Of a DNA stretch of 64,000 bases, positions 8,186 to 18,406 are shown piece after piece (position 1 is the stretch's first letter; every line of letters begins with the position of its first letter). The DNA is from JACCTU01 sp963788055 (GTDB lineage: Bacteria > Actinomycetota > Thermoleophilia > Gaiellales > Gaiellaceae). Position numbers and translations under genes: made by a program. Under the pieces are notes generated by a model. It did no database searches and was not told where the DNA came from. It worked only from the letters and a program-made list of their open reading frames with translations. The stretch covers positions 806,001 through 870,000 of the forward strand of contig CAWBFA010000002.1 in assembly GCA_963788055.1 (NCBI GenBank), read 5' to 3'.

Positions 8186-8533
8186 TCAGGCGACGGCTTC
8201 GATGATTCGGACGAGCTCGTCGACGCGATATCCCTGCCGCCGTGCGACGCGTACGAGCTCTCTCGCCTGAGCGACGATCTCACCGCGCTGCGGGCTCCCG
8301 GCGACGGTGATGCCCCGCCCGCGCCGGAACTCGAGCAGTTCCTCGTCGCGGAGCTTCCGAAGCGCGCGCAGGACCGTGTTCGTGTTGACGCCGAGCACGG
8401 CCGCGAGGTCCTTCGCAGGCGGCAGCCGCTCGCCGGGCTTCGCCTCGCCGTCGGCGATCGCGCGTCGAATCTCCGCCGCGACCTGCTCGTAGAGATCCAC
8501 GGGCTCGCCGCGGTCGACCTTGACGAAGAGCAT
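8186..8533 (-). CDS. GntR-family regulator, YtrA subfamily
   Basis: A 115-residue regulator made of a GntR winged helix-turn-helix (LYEQVAAEIRRAIADGEAK, then LAAVLGVNTNTVLRALRKLR, then LLEFRRGRGITV) and a short alpha-helical C-terminal part typical of the YtrA group. ATG 8533 (MLFVKVDRGEPV) was chosen because homologues start there; an upstream in-frame ATG at 8545 would add four residues. It is divergent from the membrane propeller gene that begins at 8560, leaving 26 bp for control of both. YtrA regulators often control an ABC exporter, but none is adjacent. Confidence 0.88.
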   Translation of the reverse strand: MLFVKVDRGEPVDLYEQVAAEIRRAIADGEAKPGERLPPAKDLAAVLGVNTNTVLRALRKLRDEELLEFRRGRGITVAGSPQRGEIVAQARELVRVARRQGYRVDELVRIIEAVA

Positions 8534-8559
8534 GGTGCTAACCATACTAGCTTCTTGCG

Positions 8560-9704
8560 ATGACGGCCACCGCTCCACAGTCGCTGTCTCCCGAGCTCGA
8601 CGAGATCGAGCAGCTCGAAGCGCTGATCGAGGAGGCGAGGCGTCGGACGCGACGGCGAAGACGCTGGTACGGCGCGGTTGCCCTGCTCGCCGCACTCGCT
8701 GGCGGTGCCGCGTATGCCGGCTTGACCCGCGGCCATGTCGAGAGCACACCGCTCGCCGACACGCCGCCACCAATCGATTCGCTCCAAGTTCCAACGACGC
8801 TCAGGAACGGTGCGCTCACCATCATGGCGGTTGAGGCGAACGCGAAGCAAGAGGGCCTGCCGGGCTGGTACGGGCTTTCGGCGATCGGGCCCGATGGCCG
8901 GCTGCAGGTGCTCGTCCGTTGTCCGAACCGAGTGAACTGGTGCGGCGAAGTCGAGAGCATCGACTGGTCGCCTGAAGGGCGACGCCTTGCGCTGTCGGTA
9001 ACGTCGTTCGGCCGCGCGAACCCGTACAACGGGATCCACGTGATCGACATGGAGACAGGCGTCGACCGCCACGTGCGTAGGTCCTCGCTGACGCAAAGGG
9101 AGGTCGACTGGTTCGACCTCGATTGGTCCCCCGACGGCAGGCGGCTCGCGTACGTGTCGCATGGCGTCGTCTCGATCATCAGCGCCGACGGCAGCGCGCG
9201 AAGAATTCTCCACACCGGCACCGAAGGGCGCGATTGGTCGCCGTCGTGGTCACCCGACGGCAACTGGATCGCCTACCAGACCGGGCGATGGGTCGGATGG
9301 TCTTCGGTGCGCGGATCCGTCTACGTCATCCGCCCGGACGGGTCGGACAAACGCCTGCTCGAGGAGCACGCCATAGCTCCGGCGTGGTCACCCCTCGGCT
9401 CGCCGATCGCCGTTCGCGTCGGCTGTGGGATCAAGCTGATCAGTCCGGCCGGACGGGACGTCACGCCACCTTCCCGTTCACGTGCAACGCGATCGGCGTC
9501 CGCGGAACGCCTTCCTGGTCGCCCGACGGCAAGAAGATCGCGATCGGCGGCACGGAGGTGAAGCTTCTGCGGTGGCGCTCCGCTCTTCCGCGGGGCACCT
9601 TCGTCATGAACGCGGACGGCACCGAGCTCATCCGACTGACGCCCGAAGCAATCGGTGTAGTCGTCGGACAGTACCCGCGCCCGGCCTGGCGACCGGTGCC
9701 TTGA
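8560..9704 (+). CDS. Membrane-anchored TolB-like beta-propeller protein, one frameshift
   Basis: About 380 residues. A charged cytoplasmic segment (1-35) with EQLEALIEEARRRTRRRRRW precedes one membrane helix (about 38-58), after which the outside part carries PD40/WD40-like repeats with the SPDGRRLA signature (IDWSPEGRRLAL, LDWSPDGRRLAYV, SWSPDGNWIAYQ, SWSPDGKKIAIGG). A one-base shift near 9455-9470 separates the last repeat (ending AWRPVP). The N-terminal layout resembles anti-sigma or sensor-like propeller proteins of actinobacteria. Its job is unknown. It may be controlled by the divergent GntR protein. Confidence 0.8.
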
Positions 9705-9740
9705 GCGGCGACCGAGCGCCGCTTGGCAGTGCGGTCGCCG

Positions 9741-10574
9741 CTACGCCGCGCCGGAGACGAGAAGCGAGCCGAGGAGCCCGTCAACCACGAGCTCGCCGCG
9801 CTCGAACCGTTCGGCCCAGGCGCGGACATCCTCGAAGACGTCGGCGCTGATCAGGCCCGCGTCGACTAGCTGCTCGACCATCGCCATCCCGCCGATCGTT
9901 TCGGTCACGCTGTCGCCGCCGTCGATCACCGTATGGATCGCGACGGCCTCGAGCATCAGGTCGGTGAACCCGGCATCTGCAAGCAGCCGAGGGAGTCGAC
10001 GGCCGATCCGCGTGTTACCTCCGCGTTCGCTCCGGAGCCGCTCGAATGCAGTTGTCAGCGTGTCCAGATGCGGCGGCTCGGGCTCGAGCAGCAGCTCCCA
10101 ACCGTCGTCGATGTCGGTGATGAACAGGCGGGTCCCCGGTCGAAGCACCCGACGGAGCTCGATCAGCGCCGGCCGAGGATCCGGGAGATGCTGAAAGACG
10201 AGTCGAGCAGTCGCTGCATCGAACGTCGCGGAAGAGAATCCCGAAGCCTCGACCGAAGCCTCGAGAATCTCCACGTTTTCGAGCTCGCCGAGACGTCTGC
10301 GTGCGAGCGCGACCATCTCGGGATCGTTGTCGATCGCAGTCACGGAACCATCGGGCAGCAGGTCGAGCAAACGCTCCGTCACGAACCCCGGACCGCAGCC
10401 GACCTCCAGAACGTGCGCATCGCGCGGCAATCCCTGGCGACGAAGCACCGCCGCTTCCTTCGGCCAGAGATTCGCAGCCTGCGCCTCGAGCCGTGCCAGC
10501 TGAGCATCCACGTCGCGGAAGTGCTGGCGCAGTCGGTACGAGCCGCCGGTCTCCAGACCTTGAACGCTACTCAT
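9741..10574 (-). CDS. Class I SAM-dependent methyltransferase
   Basis: A 277-residue methyltransferase with the SAM-binding motif I VLEVGCGPGFVTERLL, motif II acidic residue in VTAIDNDPEMVALARRR, and FDAATARLVFQHLPDPRPAL with the post-I/II region of the UbiE/COQ5-like group. The C-terminal half is specific and unassigned, so the substrate is unknown. ATG 10574 was chosen as the last Met before the conserved part; an upstream Met in the same frame (MRPLFSLHR) would add about ten residues. It is convergent with the propeller gene and stands alone. Confidence 0.85.
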   Translation of the reverse strand: MSSVQGLETGGSYRLRQHFRDVDAQLARLEAQAANLWPKEAAVLRRQGLPRDAHVLEVGCGPGFVTERLLDLLPDGSVTAIDNDPEMVALARRRLGELENVEILEASVEASGFSSATFDAATARLVFQHLPDPRPALIELRRVLRPGTRLFITDIDDGWELLLEPEPPHLDTLTTAFERLRSERGGNTRIGRRLPRLLADAGFTDLMLEAVAIHTVIDGGDSVTETIGGMAMVEQLVDAGLISADVFEDVRAWAERFERGELVVDGLLGSLLVSGAA

Positions 10575-10883
10575 GCGGTGGAGCGAGAACAATGGGCGCA
10601 TGTGTACATCGCTGAAGAAGCTCGCGGCCAGCGACAGCCCTACTTCCCGCGGCGCCGCAGCCCTGATCGAGGCAGGATACGCGGACAGCACGCCGCGACC
10701 GTGCACGAGCGGCTTGGAGAGGTCTACGAAAGCGCATTCCTCGATACCGCGACCGGCGAGAGCCTCGAGGTCCTGATCGACGGGCTCCTGCCGCGGCGGC
10801 CGTGGTGGCGGCGGCTCTGCTGACGAAGTAGACCGTTCGAGGATGCGTCGCGCGTCCCCGCCGAGTACGCTCGACACACGGCG
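10575..10883 (+). other. Intergenic stretch, possible small broken ORF
   Basis: This 309-bp gap lies between the methyltransferase and the formate dehydrogenase. From ATG 10600 one frame, joined by a shift near 10700 to a second that ends at 10823, would read a roughly 75-residue product finishing VYESAFLDTATGESLEVLIDGLLPRRP. The tail is plausible as protein and matches nothing I can name. No promoter or structured repeat was recognised. Confidence 0.25.
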
Positions 10884-12081
10884 ATGGCGAGCGTTCTCTG
10901 CGTGCTCTACGACGACCCGGTTGACGGCTATCCGCCCGCCTATTCGCGAGCTGGGATCCCGGCGATCGAGCGCTACCCCGACGGCACGAGCACGCCGACT
11001 CCTGAACGCGTCGACTTCACTCCGGGGGAGCTGCTCGGCAGCGTCTCGGGAGAGCTCGGCCTGCGGAGCTTCCTCGACGAACGCGGCCACACGTTCGTCG
11101 TGACGTCCGACAAAGATGGCCCCGACTCGGTCTTCGCGCAGAAGCTGCCCGAGGCCGAGATCGTGATCTCCCAGCCGTTCTGGCCCGCGTACCTGACCGC
11201 AGACCGAATCGCGAACGCGCCGAACCTGAAGCTCGCGATCACGGCCGGGATCGGCTCGGACCACGTGGATCTCGAAGCGGCGATCGACCATGGGATCACG
11301 GTCGCGGAGGTCTCCTACTGCAACAGCATCAGCGTCGCCGAGCACGTGGTCATGCTCATCCTCGCGCTCGTCCGGGACTACCTTCCCGGTCACCGTTGGG
11401 CGACCGACGGAGGCTGGAACATCGCGGACTGCGTCTCGCGCTCGTACGACCTCGAAGGGATGCAGGTCGGCACCGTCGGCGCAGGTCGCATCGGCTCCGC
11501 GGTCCTACGCCGGTTGAAGCCGTTCGCGTCGGTCTTCACTACACCGACCGCCACCGGCTGCCGGCCGAAGTCGAGCAGGAGCTCGGCGTCACGTTCCACC
11601 CCGACGTCGAATCGCTCGTTCCCGTGTGCGACGTCGTCACGATCAATGCGCCCTGCACGCGGAGACCCAGGGGCTCTTCGACGCCGATCTGATCGACCGG
11701 ATGAAGCGGGGCGCGTACCTCGTCAACACGGCACGCGGCAAGATCTGCGACCGCGATGCGGTTGCTCAGGCCTGCGAGAGCGGCCGGCTCGCCGGCTATG
11801 CGGGCGACGTATGGTTCCCACAGCCCGCGCCGAGGGATCACCCCTGGCGGACGATGCCGCACAACGGCATGACGCCGCACGTGTCGGGAACGAGCCTCTC
11901 CGCGCAGACGCGTTACGCCGCGGGCGTCCGGGAGATCCTGGAGTGCTGGTTCGACGGCCGGCCGATTCGGGAGGAGTACCTGATCGTCGAAGGCGGCAAG
12001 CTCGCCGGAGCCGGTGCGCACGCCTACACCGCCGGCGACACGACCGGCGGCGCAGAGGGCGTGGCCCCGACCTCGTCGTAA
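10884..12081 (+). CDS. fdh: NAD-dependent formate dehydrogenase, two frameshifts
   Basis: A D-2-hydroxyacid-dehydrogenase-fold enzyme oxidising formate to CO2 with NAD. It carries the formate-dehydrogenase signature SQPFWPAYLTADRI, then LAITAGIGSDHVDL, the NAD-binding GTVGAGRIGSAVLRRL, the catalytic-loop stretch VNTARGKICDRDAV with its arginine, and HNGMTPHVSGTSLSAQTRY holding the catalytic Gln/His area. About 398 residues, the usual length for bacterial soluble Fdh. Single-base shifts near 11525 and 11650 break the frame, although all catalytic segments are present. It is monocistronic. Formate could come from C1 metabolism, but no formate-producing gene is nearby. Confidence 0.88.
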
Positions 12082-12157
12082 CGACCCTTCAGGTACATGA
12101 GCGTCAGCCGTACGCCGACCTCTAGCAGGGTAGGCATTCCGACGCCGCCGTTATAGG

Positions 12158-12172
12158 CTCGGAGACTCCGAG
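12158..12172. promoter_or_regulatory. Palindrome at the predicted promoter of the cNMP-binding gene
   Basis: CTCGGAG and CTCCGAG form a 7-bp inverted repeat around a single base, directly after a TTATAG -10-like box (12151-12156) and 17 bp before the start codon, with AAGGAGGA at 12177. It would cover the transcription start, so it may be an operator or a 5'-end hairpin. Confidence 0.35.
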
Positions 12173-12188
12173 AGCTAAGGAGGAACAC

Positions 12189-13180
12189 ATGCGGATCGAG
12201 TCGGCGGTGACATCCGTGACCTGGATTCCGTCGGAGGCGATCGACGGCATGCCGAAGCTGCCGTTCGAGCTCGGCATCGCGCACTACGATGAGCCGCCGC
12301 CGGACACCCTCGGCAACCTCGACAAGCTCCGCGACGCGGACGCGTTTCGCGAGGCGAACGAGCTCCGCGCTTGGATCGAGGTGAAAGGCGGCCGGATCGT
12401 CGGCCACGGGCACGAGGGCCGCGGGCTGATCGGCGTCACCCGGATACGACTCGGCCCGGGGCGGCTCGCCTTCCCTGCCGTGGCGTTCCCGCTCATCCAG
12501 CCGGAGCCCGAGGTCGGCGACGGCTGGGTCCGGTTCGTCCAGACCGCGGGCGGACGGATGGGTTTGCCGGCTCCCAGGCGCGTGCGCGGGAAGCCGTACT
12601 TCCAGCTCTCCTCCGCCTCGGCATGGACGACGCTCCAGCTGATCCTGTATGCGGACGGCCGGTCGAAGGGATCGCTCGTCGGCGCGAGCCCGTTCCCCCG
12701 CCACTGGGTCTACGACCACGAGGGGCAGCTCGTCGAGAAGTCGGGAACGATCGATTTCGAGAAGTGGTACCGCGAGTCGTACGGAGAGAACACGCCGTGG
12801 GGAGGCGAGGACACGCCTGCGTTCGTCACGGCGGTCGAGACCGAGCTCGAGCGCGCCCTCGCGGAATCCGTGATGAAGCTCGGCGACAAGCTGCCGAGGC
12901 GCCGCCTCGGAGTCGGAGACACACTCGTCGAGCAGGGAACGGAGGGGGACGACCTCTTCGTGCTGCTCGACGGCGTCCTCGACGTCGAGGTCGACGGGGA
13001 AACGGTGGCGGAGGTCGGGCCGGGCGCGATCCTCGGCGAGCGTGCGGCCATCGAGGGGGTCCGCGCACGGCGACCCTGCGGGCGGTGACTCCGTGCCGCG
13101 TCGTCGTGCTCGAGTCCGAGCGGATCAGCAAGTACGAGCTCGCCGAGCTCGCGCTGTCGCGCCGCCGCGAGGAGCCCTGA
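12189..13180 (+). CDS. Cyclic-nucleotide-binding-domain protein with unassigned N-terminal domain, one frameshift
   Basis: About 330 residues. The first 235 form a domain I do not recognise with confidence (it contains AFPAVAFPLIQPEPEVGDGW and FPRHWVYDHEGQLVEKSG; acetoacetate-decarboxylase-like proteins are one possibility). From residue 240 there is a cNMP-binding fold: GDTLVEQGTEGDDLFVLLDG, VAEVGPGAILGERAAIEG, and, after a one-base shift near 13070, TATLRAVTPCRVVVLES. The phosphate-binding cassette GERAAIEG-x4-RTATLRA keeps the Glu and Arg needed to bind cyclic nucleotides. A GAF-cyclase gene lies 1.3 kb downstream, making a cAMP/cGMP signalling pair possible. Confidence 0.72.
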
Positions 13181-13220
13181 CGCCGTTGTAACCGTCGATA
13201 TTCGGTGCGACAATCTTCGT

Positions 13221-13249
13221 GGCGGCGGGAAGAAGAAAGGCCTGCCGCC
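13221..13249 (+). terminator. Candidate hairpin terminator after the cNMP-binding gene
   Basis: GGCGGCGGG and CCTGCCGCC pair around an 11-nt A-rich loop, 41 bp after the stop. There is no clear T-tract, as is common in high-GC actinobacteria. Confidence 0.35.
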
Positions 13250-13299
13250 CGTCTTGACAGCGTGGTGCCCAACCGGGCGCACGCACGAAAGGAGTCCGC

Positions 13300-14471
13300 A
13301 TGGAGATGACGAGCAGGCAGGCTTCGCTCGTCGACATCCGTGACCTCTCCGACGGCGTCACAGCGACGATCCCCCGTGAGGAGTTCGCGGCGGCGCTGAC
13401 ATCGGAGGAGCCTGCGGAGCTGTTCCTCGAGGTCGCACGGCCCGGGAGCGACGACAAAGCAGACGTCGCCGTGACCTGGAGCCGCGACGAGCTCGAGCGG
13501 CTACTGGCGTCGACACCGGGCCCAACCGTCACACTCGCGTTCAAGCGCGACGAGCTCGAGCAGGCTCTCGACGAGCCCGAGATCGAGATGCACGGCTTCC
13601 GCGACAAAGCACTCGTCCTGACGATCGCGGCTGCGGCCGCGGCCGGCGGAGCGTCGAGTGCCGCGGCCATGCACAACGAGGCGGGTCCGACCACAGGCGG
13701 GATCACGCCGTCGTACGTCGCCGTCCACGACGAGGCGGGTCTGACCGCACGCGGGATCGAGTCGGTCGTCGTGAGCACGCACGACGAGGCGACCCTGGCG
13801 GCACGCGGGATCGAGCCGACCGTCGCGGCAACCCACGACGAAGCGACCCTCGCGGCACGCGGGATCGAGCCGACCGTCGCGGCAACCCACGACGAGGCAA
13901 CCCTGGCGGCGCGCGGGATCGAGCCGACCGTCGCGGCAACCCACGACGAGGCAACCCTGGCGGCACGCGGGATCGAGCCGACCGTCGCGGCAACCCACGA
14001 CGAGGCGACCCTGGCGGCACGCGGGATCGAGCCGACCGTCGCGGCAACCCACGACGAAGCGACCCTCGCGGCACGCGGGATCGAGCCGACCATCGCGGCA
14101 ACCCACGACGAGGCAACCCTGGCGGCACGCGGGATCGAGCCGACCATCGCGGCAACCCACGACGAGCGACCCTCGCGGCACGCGGGATCGAGCCGACCAT
14201 CGCGGCAACCCACGACGAAGCGACGCTGGCGGCGCGGGGCATCGCTCCGGCTCCGACGGCATCGATCAGCGACGACGGCGGCATCTCGATCGACATGCCC
14301 CCGGTCGATACCACCGCGGCGATCGCCGGCGGGCTCGCCGGCCTGGGCCTGTTGATCACCGCAGCCGGCTTCGCAACGCGCCGGCAGCGCAGCGGTCACT
14401 CCCGCCTGACGGAATTGCGGCGAAGGGGGCGCGACGGCGCCCCCTTCGCCGTTGTCGCCACACCTACCTAG
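13300..14471 (+). CDS. Membrane protein with eleven 18-residue tandem repeats, one frameshift
   Basis: About 390 residues in four parts: a soluble N-terminal domain (1-100, acidic, ending in FKRDELEQALDEPEIEMHG), a hydrophobic Ala-rich segment (about 108-124), eleven tandem 18-residue units with consensus HDEATLAARGIEPTVAAT, and a C-terminal membrane helix (TTAAIAGGLAGLGLLITAAG) followed by basic residues. A one-base deletion in repeat 10 (near 14167) moves the end into a second frame. The hairpin at 14418-14451 lies inside that final frame, so a second small error that ends the gene at TGA 14406 is possible. Function is unknown; the layout suggests a surface or spacer protein. Confidence 0.7.
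13672..14264 (+). repeat. 54-bp tandem repeat array, 11 units
   Basis: Units of 54 bp run in phase with the reading frame. Units 1 and 2 and the last are diverged, and units 3-10 are nearly identical at DNA level (the main variable site is GTC/ATC, Val/Ile). Unit 10 is 53 bp because one A is missing. Such an array is prone to copy-number change. Confidence 0.95.
14418..14451. terminator. 15-bp perfect hairpin between convergent genes
   Basis: Arms 14418-14432 and 14437-14451 are perfectly complementary around a 4-nt loop. It lies between the repeat-protein gene (+) and the cyclase gene (-), a place where one hairpin can stop transcription from both sides. Confidence 0.7.
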
Positions 14472-15658
14472 CGCAGCCCACGGACTTCGTGTGCGGCTAC
14501 GGGTCGGCCGAACCCTTTGAGGTCGATTCTGCCGACGGGAACCGTTTCGACGGCCTCCTCCACGGCGGAGAAAACGCGTTGGCCGACGAGGATCTGCCCT
14601 GCAGTCGCATGGGTGCTGAGCCGTGAGGCGAGGTTCGTGACTGGTCCGAGGGCACCGTAGTCGTAACGGCCTTCGAATCCGATTCGGCCCAGTGTCGCAT
14701 AGCCGGCCTCGATTCCGATTCCGAGCCCCAGCTCTGTTCCGCGCTTCCGCCACACGTCTGCCATCCGGGCAAACCGCTCTTGGGCCGCGAGCGCGAGCCC
14801 GACTGCTTTGAGCTCGTGGCTCTCGACCACGAGGGGGTCGTTGAAGAACACCATCAGCCCGTCGCCTGCGAAGTGCTCGAGTGTTCCGTCGTAGGCCGGG
14901 ATCAGCTTGCCGAGCGCGCCGTGGTACTCGCGCAGCACATTGAGCAGCTCCTCGGGCGCAGCCGTCTCGGCGAATGCGGTGAAGCCGCGCAGGTCGCAGA
15001 ACAGGCACGAGATGTACGCGCGGTGCCCGGCGAGGAGCTGTTCGCCATCCTTGCTGGAGATGAGTGCAGCCACCTGCGGAGAAAGGAATCGAGAGAGCTC
15101 CGCGCGTTGCCGCTCAACCGCGTCGATCAGACGCGCGTTCGTGAGCGCGATCGCGGCCTGGTCCGCGAAGGTCTGGACGAGGGCGATGTGGTCGTCAGTG
15201 AACGGCTGTGCCTCACGGCGCACGACGACGACGACGCCAATCAGATCGTCGTCCACGATGATCGGCACCCCGAGCATCGCCCGGTAAGACCGCGGCCCGG
15301 GATACGCGTACTCCGGGTCGGCCAGGATGTCGGGGATGTGAACCGGCCTGCGAAGGACGGCCGTACGTCCGGCCGCGGTCGTTCGGTCGAGTGCGTGCGG
15401 ATGCTGTCTGTCGTACTCGGCGCCTCCGACATCGCCGTGGTGCGCGGCAGAGTGCAGGAGCCCGTCCTCGAGCAGCCAGAGCGCACCGTGGTCCGCGTTG
15501 CAGAGCCGCCGGCACGCTTCGACCACCTCGTCGAGAACCGGTTGGAGACCGGCGGAGCGAGCGACGGCGTGAAGGACGCCGCTGATCGCGCGCTGCTGCT
15601 CTCGGAGGTCCGCGAGCTTCCGAGCGAGCTCTGGGTCGTCGGCGACGACGCCGGTCAT
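14468..15658 (-). CDS. GAF domain-containing class III adenylate/guanylate cyclase
   Basis: A 396-residue soluble cyclase. Residues 25-180 are a GAF sensor (VLDEVVEACRRLCNADHGAL to FADQAAIALTNARLIDAV), followed by a short coiled linker and the catalytic domain. The two metal-binding aspartates are in CDLRGFTAFAE and HFAGDGLMVFF, and the transition-state Asn and Arg in TNLASRL. The base-selecting Lys of classical adenylate cyclases seems to be His (EHFAGD) while the paired Asp (RYDYGALG) is kept, so the product (cAMP or cGMP) is uncertain. The cNMP-binding protein 1.3 kb away is a plausible receiver of the signal. Confidence 0.88.
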   Translation of the reverse strand: MTGVVADDPELARKLADLREQQRAISGVLHAVARSAGLQPVLDEVVEACRRLCNADHGALWLLEDGLLHSAAHHGDVGGAEYDRQHPHALDRTTAAGRTAVLRRPVHIPDILADPEYAYPGPRSYRAMLGVPIIVDDDLIGVVVVVRREAQPFTDDHIALVQTFADQAAIALTNARLIDAVERQRAELSRFLSPQVAALISSKDGEQLLAGHRAYISCLFCDLRGFTAFAETAAPEELLNVLREYHGALGKLIPAYDGTLEHFAGDGLMVFFNDPLVVESHELKAVGLALAAQERFARMADVWRKRGTELGLGIGIEAGYATLGRIGFEGRYDYGALGPVTNLASRLSTHATAGQILVGQRVFSAVEEAVETVPVGRIDLKGFGRPVAAHEVRGLR

Positions 15659-15787
15659 CTGCGCAGCTTAGGCCGTCACGCGCCGGCGATCACGCTAGGG
15701 AAGGAGAGGCGATGGACGGTTGGCGATCGAAGCGGTCGACAAGTTCTCGTAGGCCCCGGCCTGCGCCACGTTCCGTAGCCTCCACCG

Positions 15788-16958
15788 ATGCCCCAGCGTG
15801 AGCAGCGGGTCACCCCGCTCGAGCTCTTCTTCGATCTCGTCTTCGTCTACGCGATCACGCAGGTCACGCTGCTCATGTCGGACGACCCGACGTGGCACGG
15901 GATCGGCCGCGGGCTGCTCGTCCTCGCGGCGCTCTGGTGGGCGTGGACCGGCTATGCCTGGCTGACGAACACGCTCGAGCCCGAGGAGGGGCCTGTGCGC
16001 GCGGGCATGTTCGCGGCGATGGCTGCGATGCTCGTCGTCGCGCTCGCCGTCCCGGAAGCCTTCGACGCAAACGCCGTCCTGTTCGGGGTCGCGTATCTGA
16101 TCGTGCGTCTGCTCCAGCTGCTGCTCTTTGCGATCGCCGGCAAGCGCGACCCCGACGTCTTGCGGGTCGTGCTGCGCATTTTGCCGATGGCCACGCTGGC
16201 ACCCGCGATCATCGTCGTCGCCGGGTTCTTCGACGGGCGCGCGCAGGCCGCGCTCTGGGTGGTCGCCCTCGCTGTCGACTACCTGGGCGGCCTGATCGGC
16301 CGCGGGCAGCGGCTTGCGCGTCTCGCCGGCGCACTTCGCCGAGCGCCACGGCCTCATCGTGATCATCGCCCTCGGCGAGTCGATCGTCGCGATCGGCATC
16401 GGCGCCGCAGGCGTCTCGCTCACGCCCGGCATCGTCGCCGCCGCCGTTCTCGGCATCGCCGTCATCGCCGCGCTCTGGTGGGCGTACTTCGACGTCTACG
16501 CCGTCGGACGTTCAGCAGCAGCTGTCGAAGGTGACCGGCGCGGCGCGCAGGCGCGCTCGCGCGCGACTACTACAGCTACCTCCACCTGCCGATGATCGCG
16601 GGCATCGTCCTGTTCGCACTCGGCCTGAAGAAGACGATCGAGCAGGTCGGCGACCCGTTGGCGACCGTCCCTGCGCTCGCGCTCTGCGGCGGGCTCTCGC
16701 TCTACTACCTGACGCACGTCGCCCTTCGCGTTCGCGTCGTCCACTCCGTCCGCCGCACGACGACGGAGAGGCCCGGTTGGATCGGCCCTGGCAGGCTGGT
16801 CACGGGCATCGGCATGCTCGCGCTCGTGCCCGGCGGCTCTGGAGCTACCGGCGCTGACGGCACTCGCGCTGGTGGCGGGCCTCTCCTGGGCGCTCGTCGC
16901 CTACGACGTCGTCCACTACCGCGAGGACCGCACCAGGGTGCGAGAGGCGCGGCCCTAG
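15788..16958 (+). CDS. Low-temperature-requirement protein A (LtrA) family, frameshifted
   Basis: A polytopic membrane protein of about 385 residues. It begins with the family signature RVTPLELFFDLVFVYAITQV, continues through GLLVLAALWWAWTGYAWL and AHFAERHGLIVIIALGESI, and ends with paired helices (MIAGIVLFALGLKKTIEQ). Frame changes near 16320, 16505, 16550 and 16835 break it into four pieces that are collinear with the intact LtrA at 54269-55378. The function of LtrA proteins is not established; the name comes from a Listeria cold-growth phenotype. Confidence 0.82.
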
Positions 16959-16979
16959 AATCGCGAATCTCCGCGTACG

Positions 16980-18406
16980 ATGGCCGCCGTGAGCGACCCG
17001 ATCCTCGATCGCGACGCGCTGGAGAGTTGTCTACGGCTGGTCGCCGAAGAGTCGGCGAGCTATCTCGCAAACGTCGACGCGGCTCGCGTGCGGCCGCCGG
17101 GAGTTGCCGATGGAATTGCCGGTGCGCTGCCGGATGAGGGAGCGGGCTCTCTGGCGGCGCTTCGGGTGCTGATCGATGCAGCCGACGCGGGTGCGACACG
17201 GTCGGCAGGCCCTCGTTTCTTCCACTTCGTCATGGGAGGCGGAACACCGGCCGCACTCGCGGCGGACTGGCTGACGAGCGCACTCGACCAGATCGCGTTC
17301 AACTGGACCAGCTCACCGTTCGCGATGCAACTCGAGCAGATCTCACTCGACTGGCTGAAAGAGCTCTTCGGGCTCCCCGCCGCGTGGAGCGGGGTGCTCA
17401 CGACCGGAGCAACCATGGCCAACTTCACCGGCTTGGCGGCCGCACGCCGCTGGTGGGGGTTGCAGCACGGCATCGATGTCGAAGAACAGGGCCTCTCGGG
17501 GCTGCCGCCGATGCCGGTGCTGGCGAGCGGTCACGTCCACGTCAGCGCGATCAAGGCGCTCGCGATGCTGGGGCTCGGCCGACAGCACGTTCGCACCTTC
17601 GCCGCGGATGCAGCCGGGACGCTGGACCCGGAAGCGCTGGAAGGTGCGCTGGTCGAACTCGGAGGTTCCCCGGCGGTTCTGATCGGCACTGCCGGCGAGG
17701 TGAACGCCGGCGGGTTCGACCCGATCGGAGTCATGGCAGACCTGGCCCAGGAACACGGCGCCTGGCTGCACGTCGACGGTGCATTCGGCCTCTTCGCTGC
17801 GGTTTCTCCGTCGACGCGGGACCTCGTCTCGGGGATCGAGCGCGCCCACTCCGTCGCGTCGACGGACACAAGTGGCTGAACGTGCCGTACGACTGCGCTG
17901 CGGCCTTCGTCCACGACGCCGAGCTTCACCGCGGCGCCTTCGCGGCCTCGGCCGCCTATCTCGGCCAGGAGGAGTCGGACCGCCCGGTCTTCAGCAATCT
18001 CGGGCCCCAGATGTCGCGGCGAGCGCGGGCCCTTCCGGTCTGGGCGACGCTCCGCGCCTACGGCCGCAGTGGCTACCGGGCGATGGTCGAGCGACACCTT
18101 CAGCTCGCTCGGCGACTGGCCGAGCAGGTGGACGCGGAACCCGAACTGGAGCGTCTGGCCGAGGCGCCGTTGAACGTCGTCTGCTTCCGCTACCGCCCCG
18201 CCGGTGTCGCCGAAGAGGAGCTCGACGAGCTGAACCGTCGGCTCGGGCAGGCCGTCCTCGACGACGGCCGCGTGTATTTCGGGACCACGGTCTACGGCGG
18301 GAAAGCGGCGTTTCGCCCGGCGATCGTCAACTGGCGTACGCGGGAGGAGGACGTCGACCTCATTGTTCCGATCGTCCTCGAGCTGGGGGCGTCACTCATA
18401 CGGTGA
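16980..18406 (+). CDS. PLP-dependent decarboxylase (glutamate/aromatic-amino-acid decarboxylase fold), one frameshift
   Basis: About 475 residues, the usual length of group II PLP decarboxylases. It carries FHFVMGGGTPAALAADWL, the cofactor-site GVLTTGATMANFTGLAAARR, the PLP aspartate in GAWLHVDGAFGLFAAV, and the Schiff-base lysine in VDGHKWLNVPYDCA. A one-base shift near 17865 separates the lysine motif from the upstream part. The family decarboxylates amino acids, but an aldolase or lyase activity is also seen, and the substrate is not evident. It begins 22 bp after the LtrA gene and ends convergent with the oxidoreductase gene, overlapping it by 11 bp. Confidence 0.85.

Noticed and set aside
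13672..14264. Repeat array considered as CRISPR
   Set aside because: Units are contiguous with no spacers, the period is 54 bp in phase with codons, and no cas genes are present.
13125..15008. Long minus-strand frame of 627 codons across the repeat array
   Set aside because: It is the antisense of the 54-bp repeats plus the wrong frame of the cyclase. The plus-strand reading gives helices and sensible repeats and fits a ribosome site.
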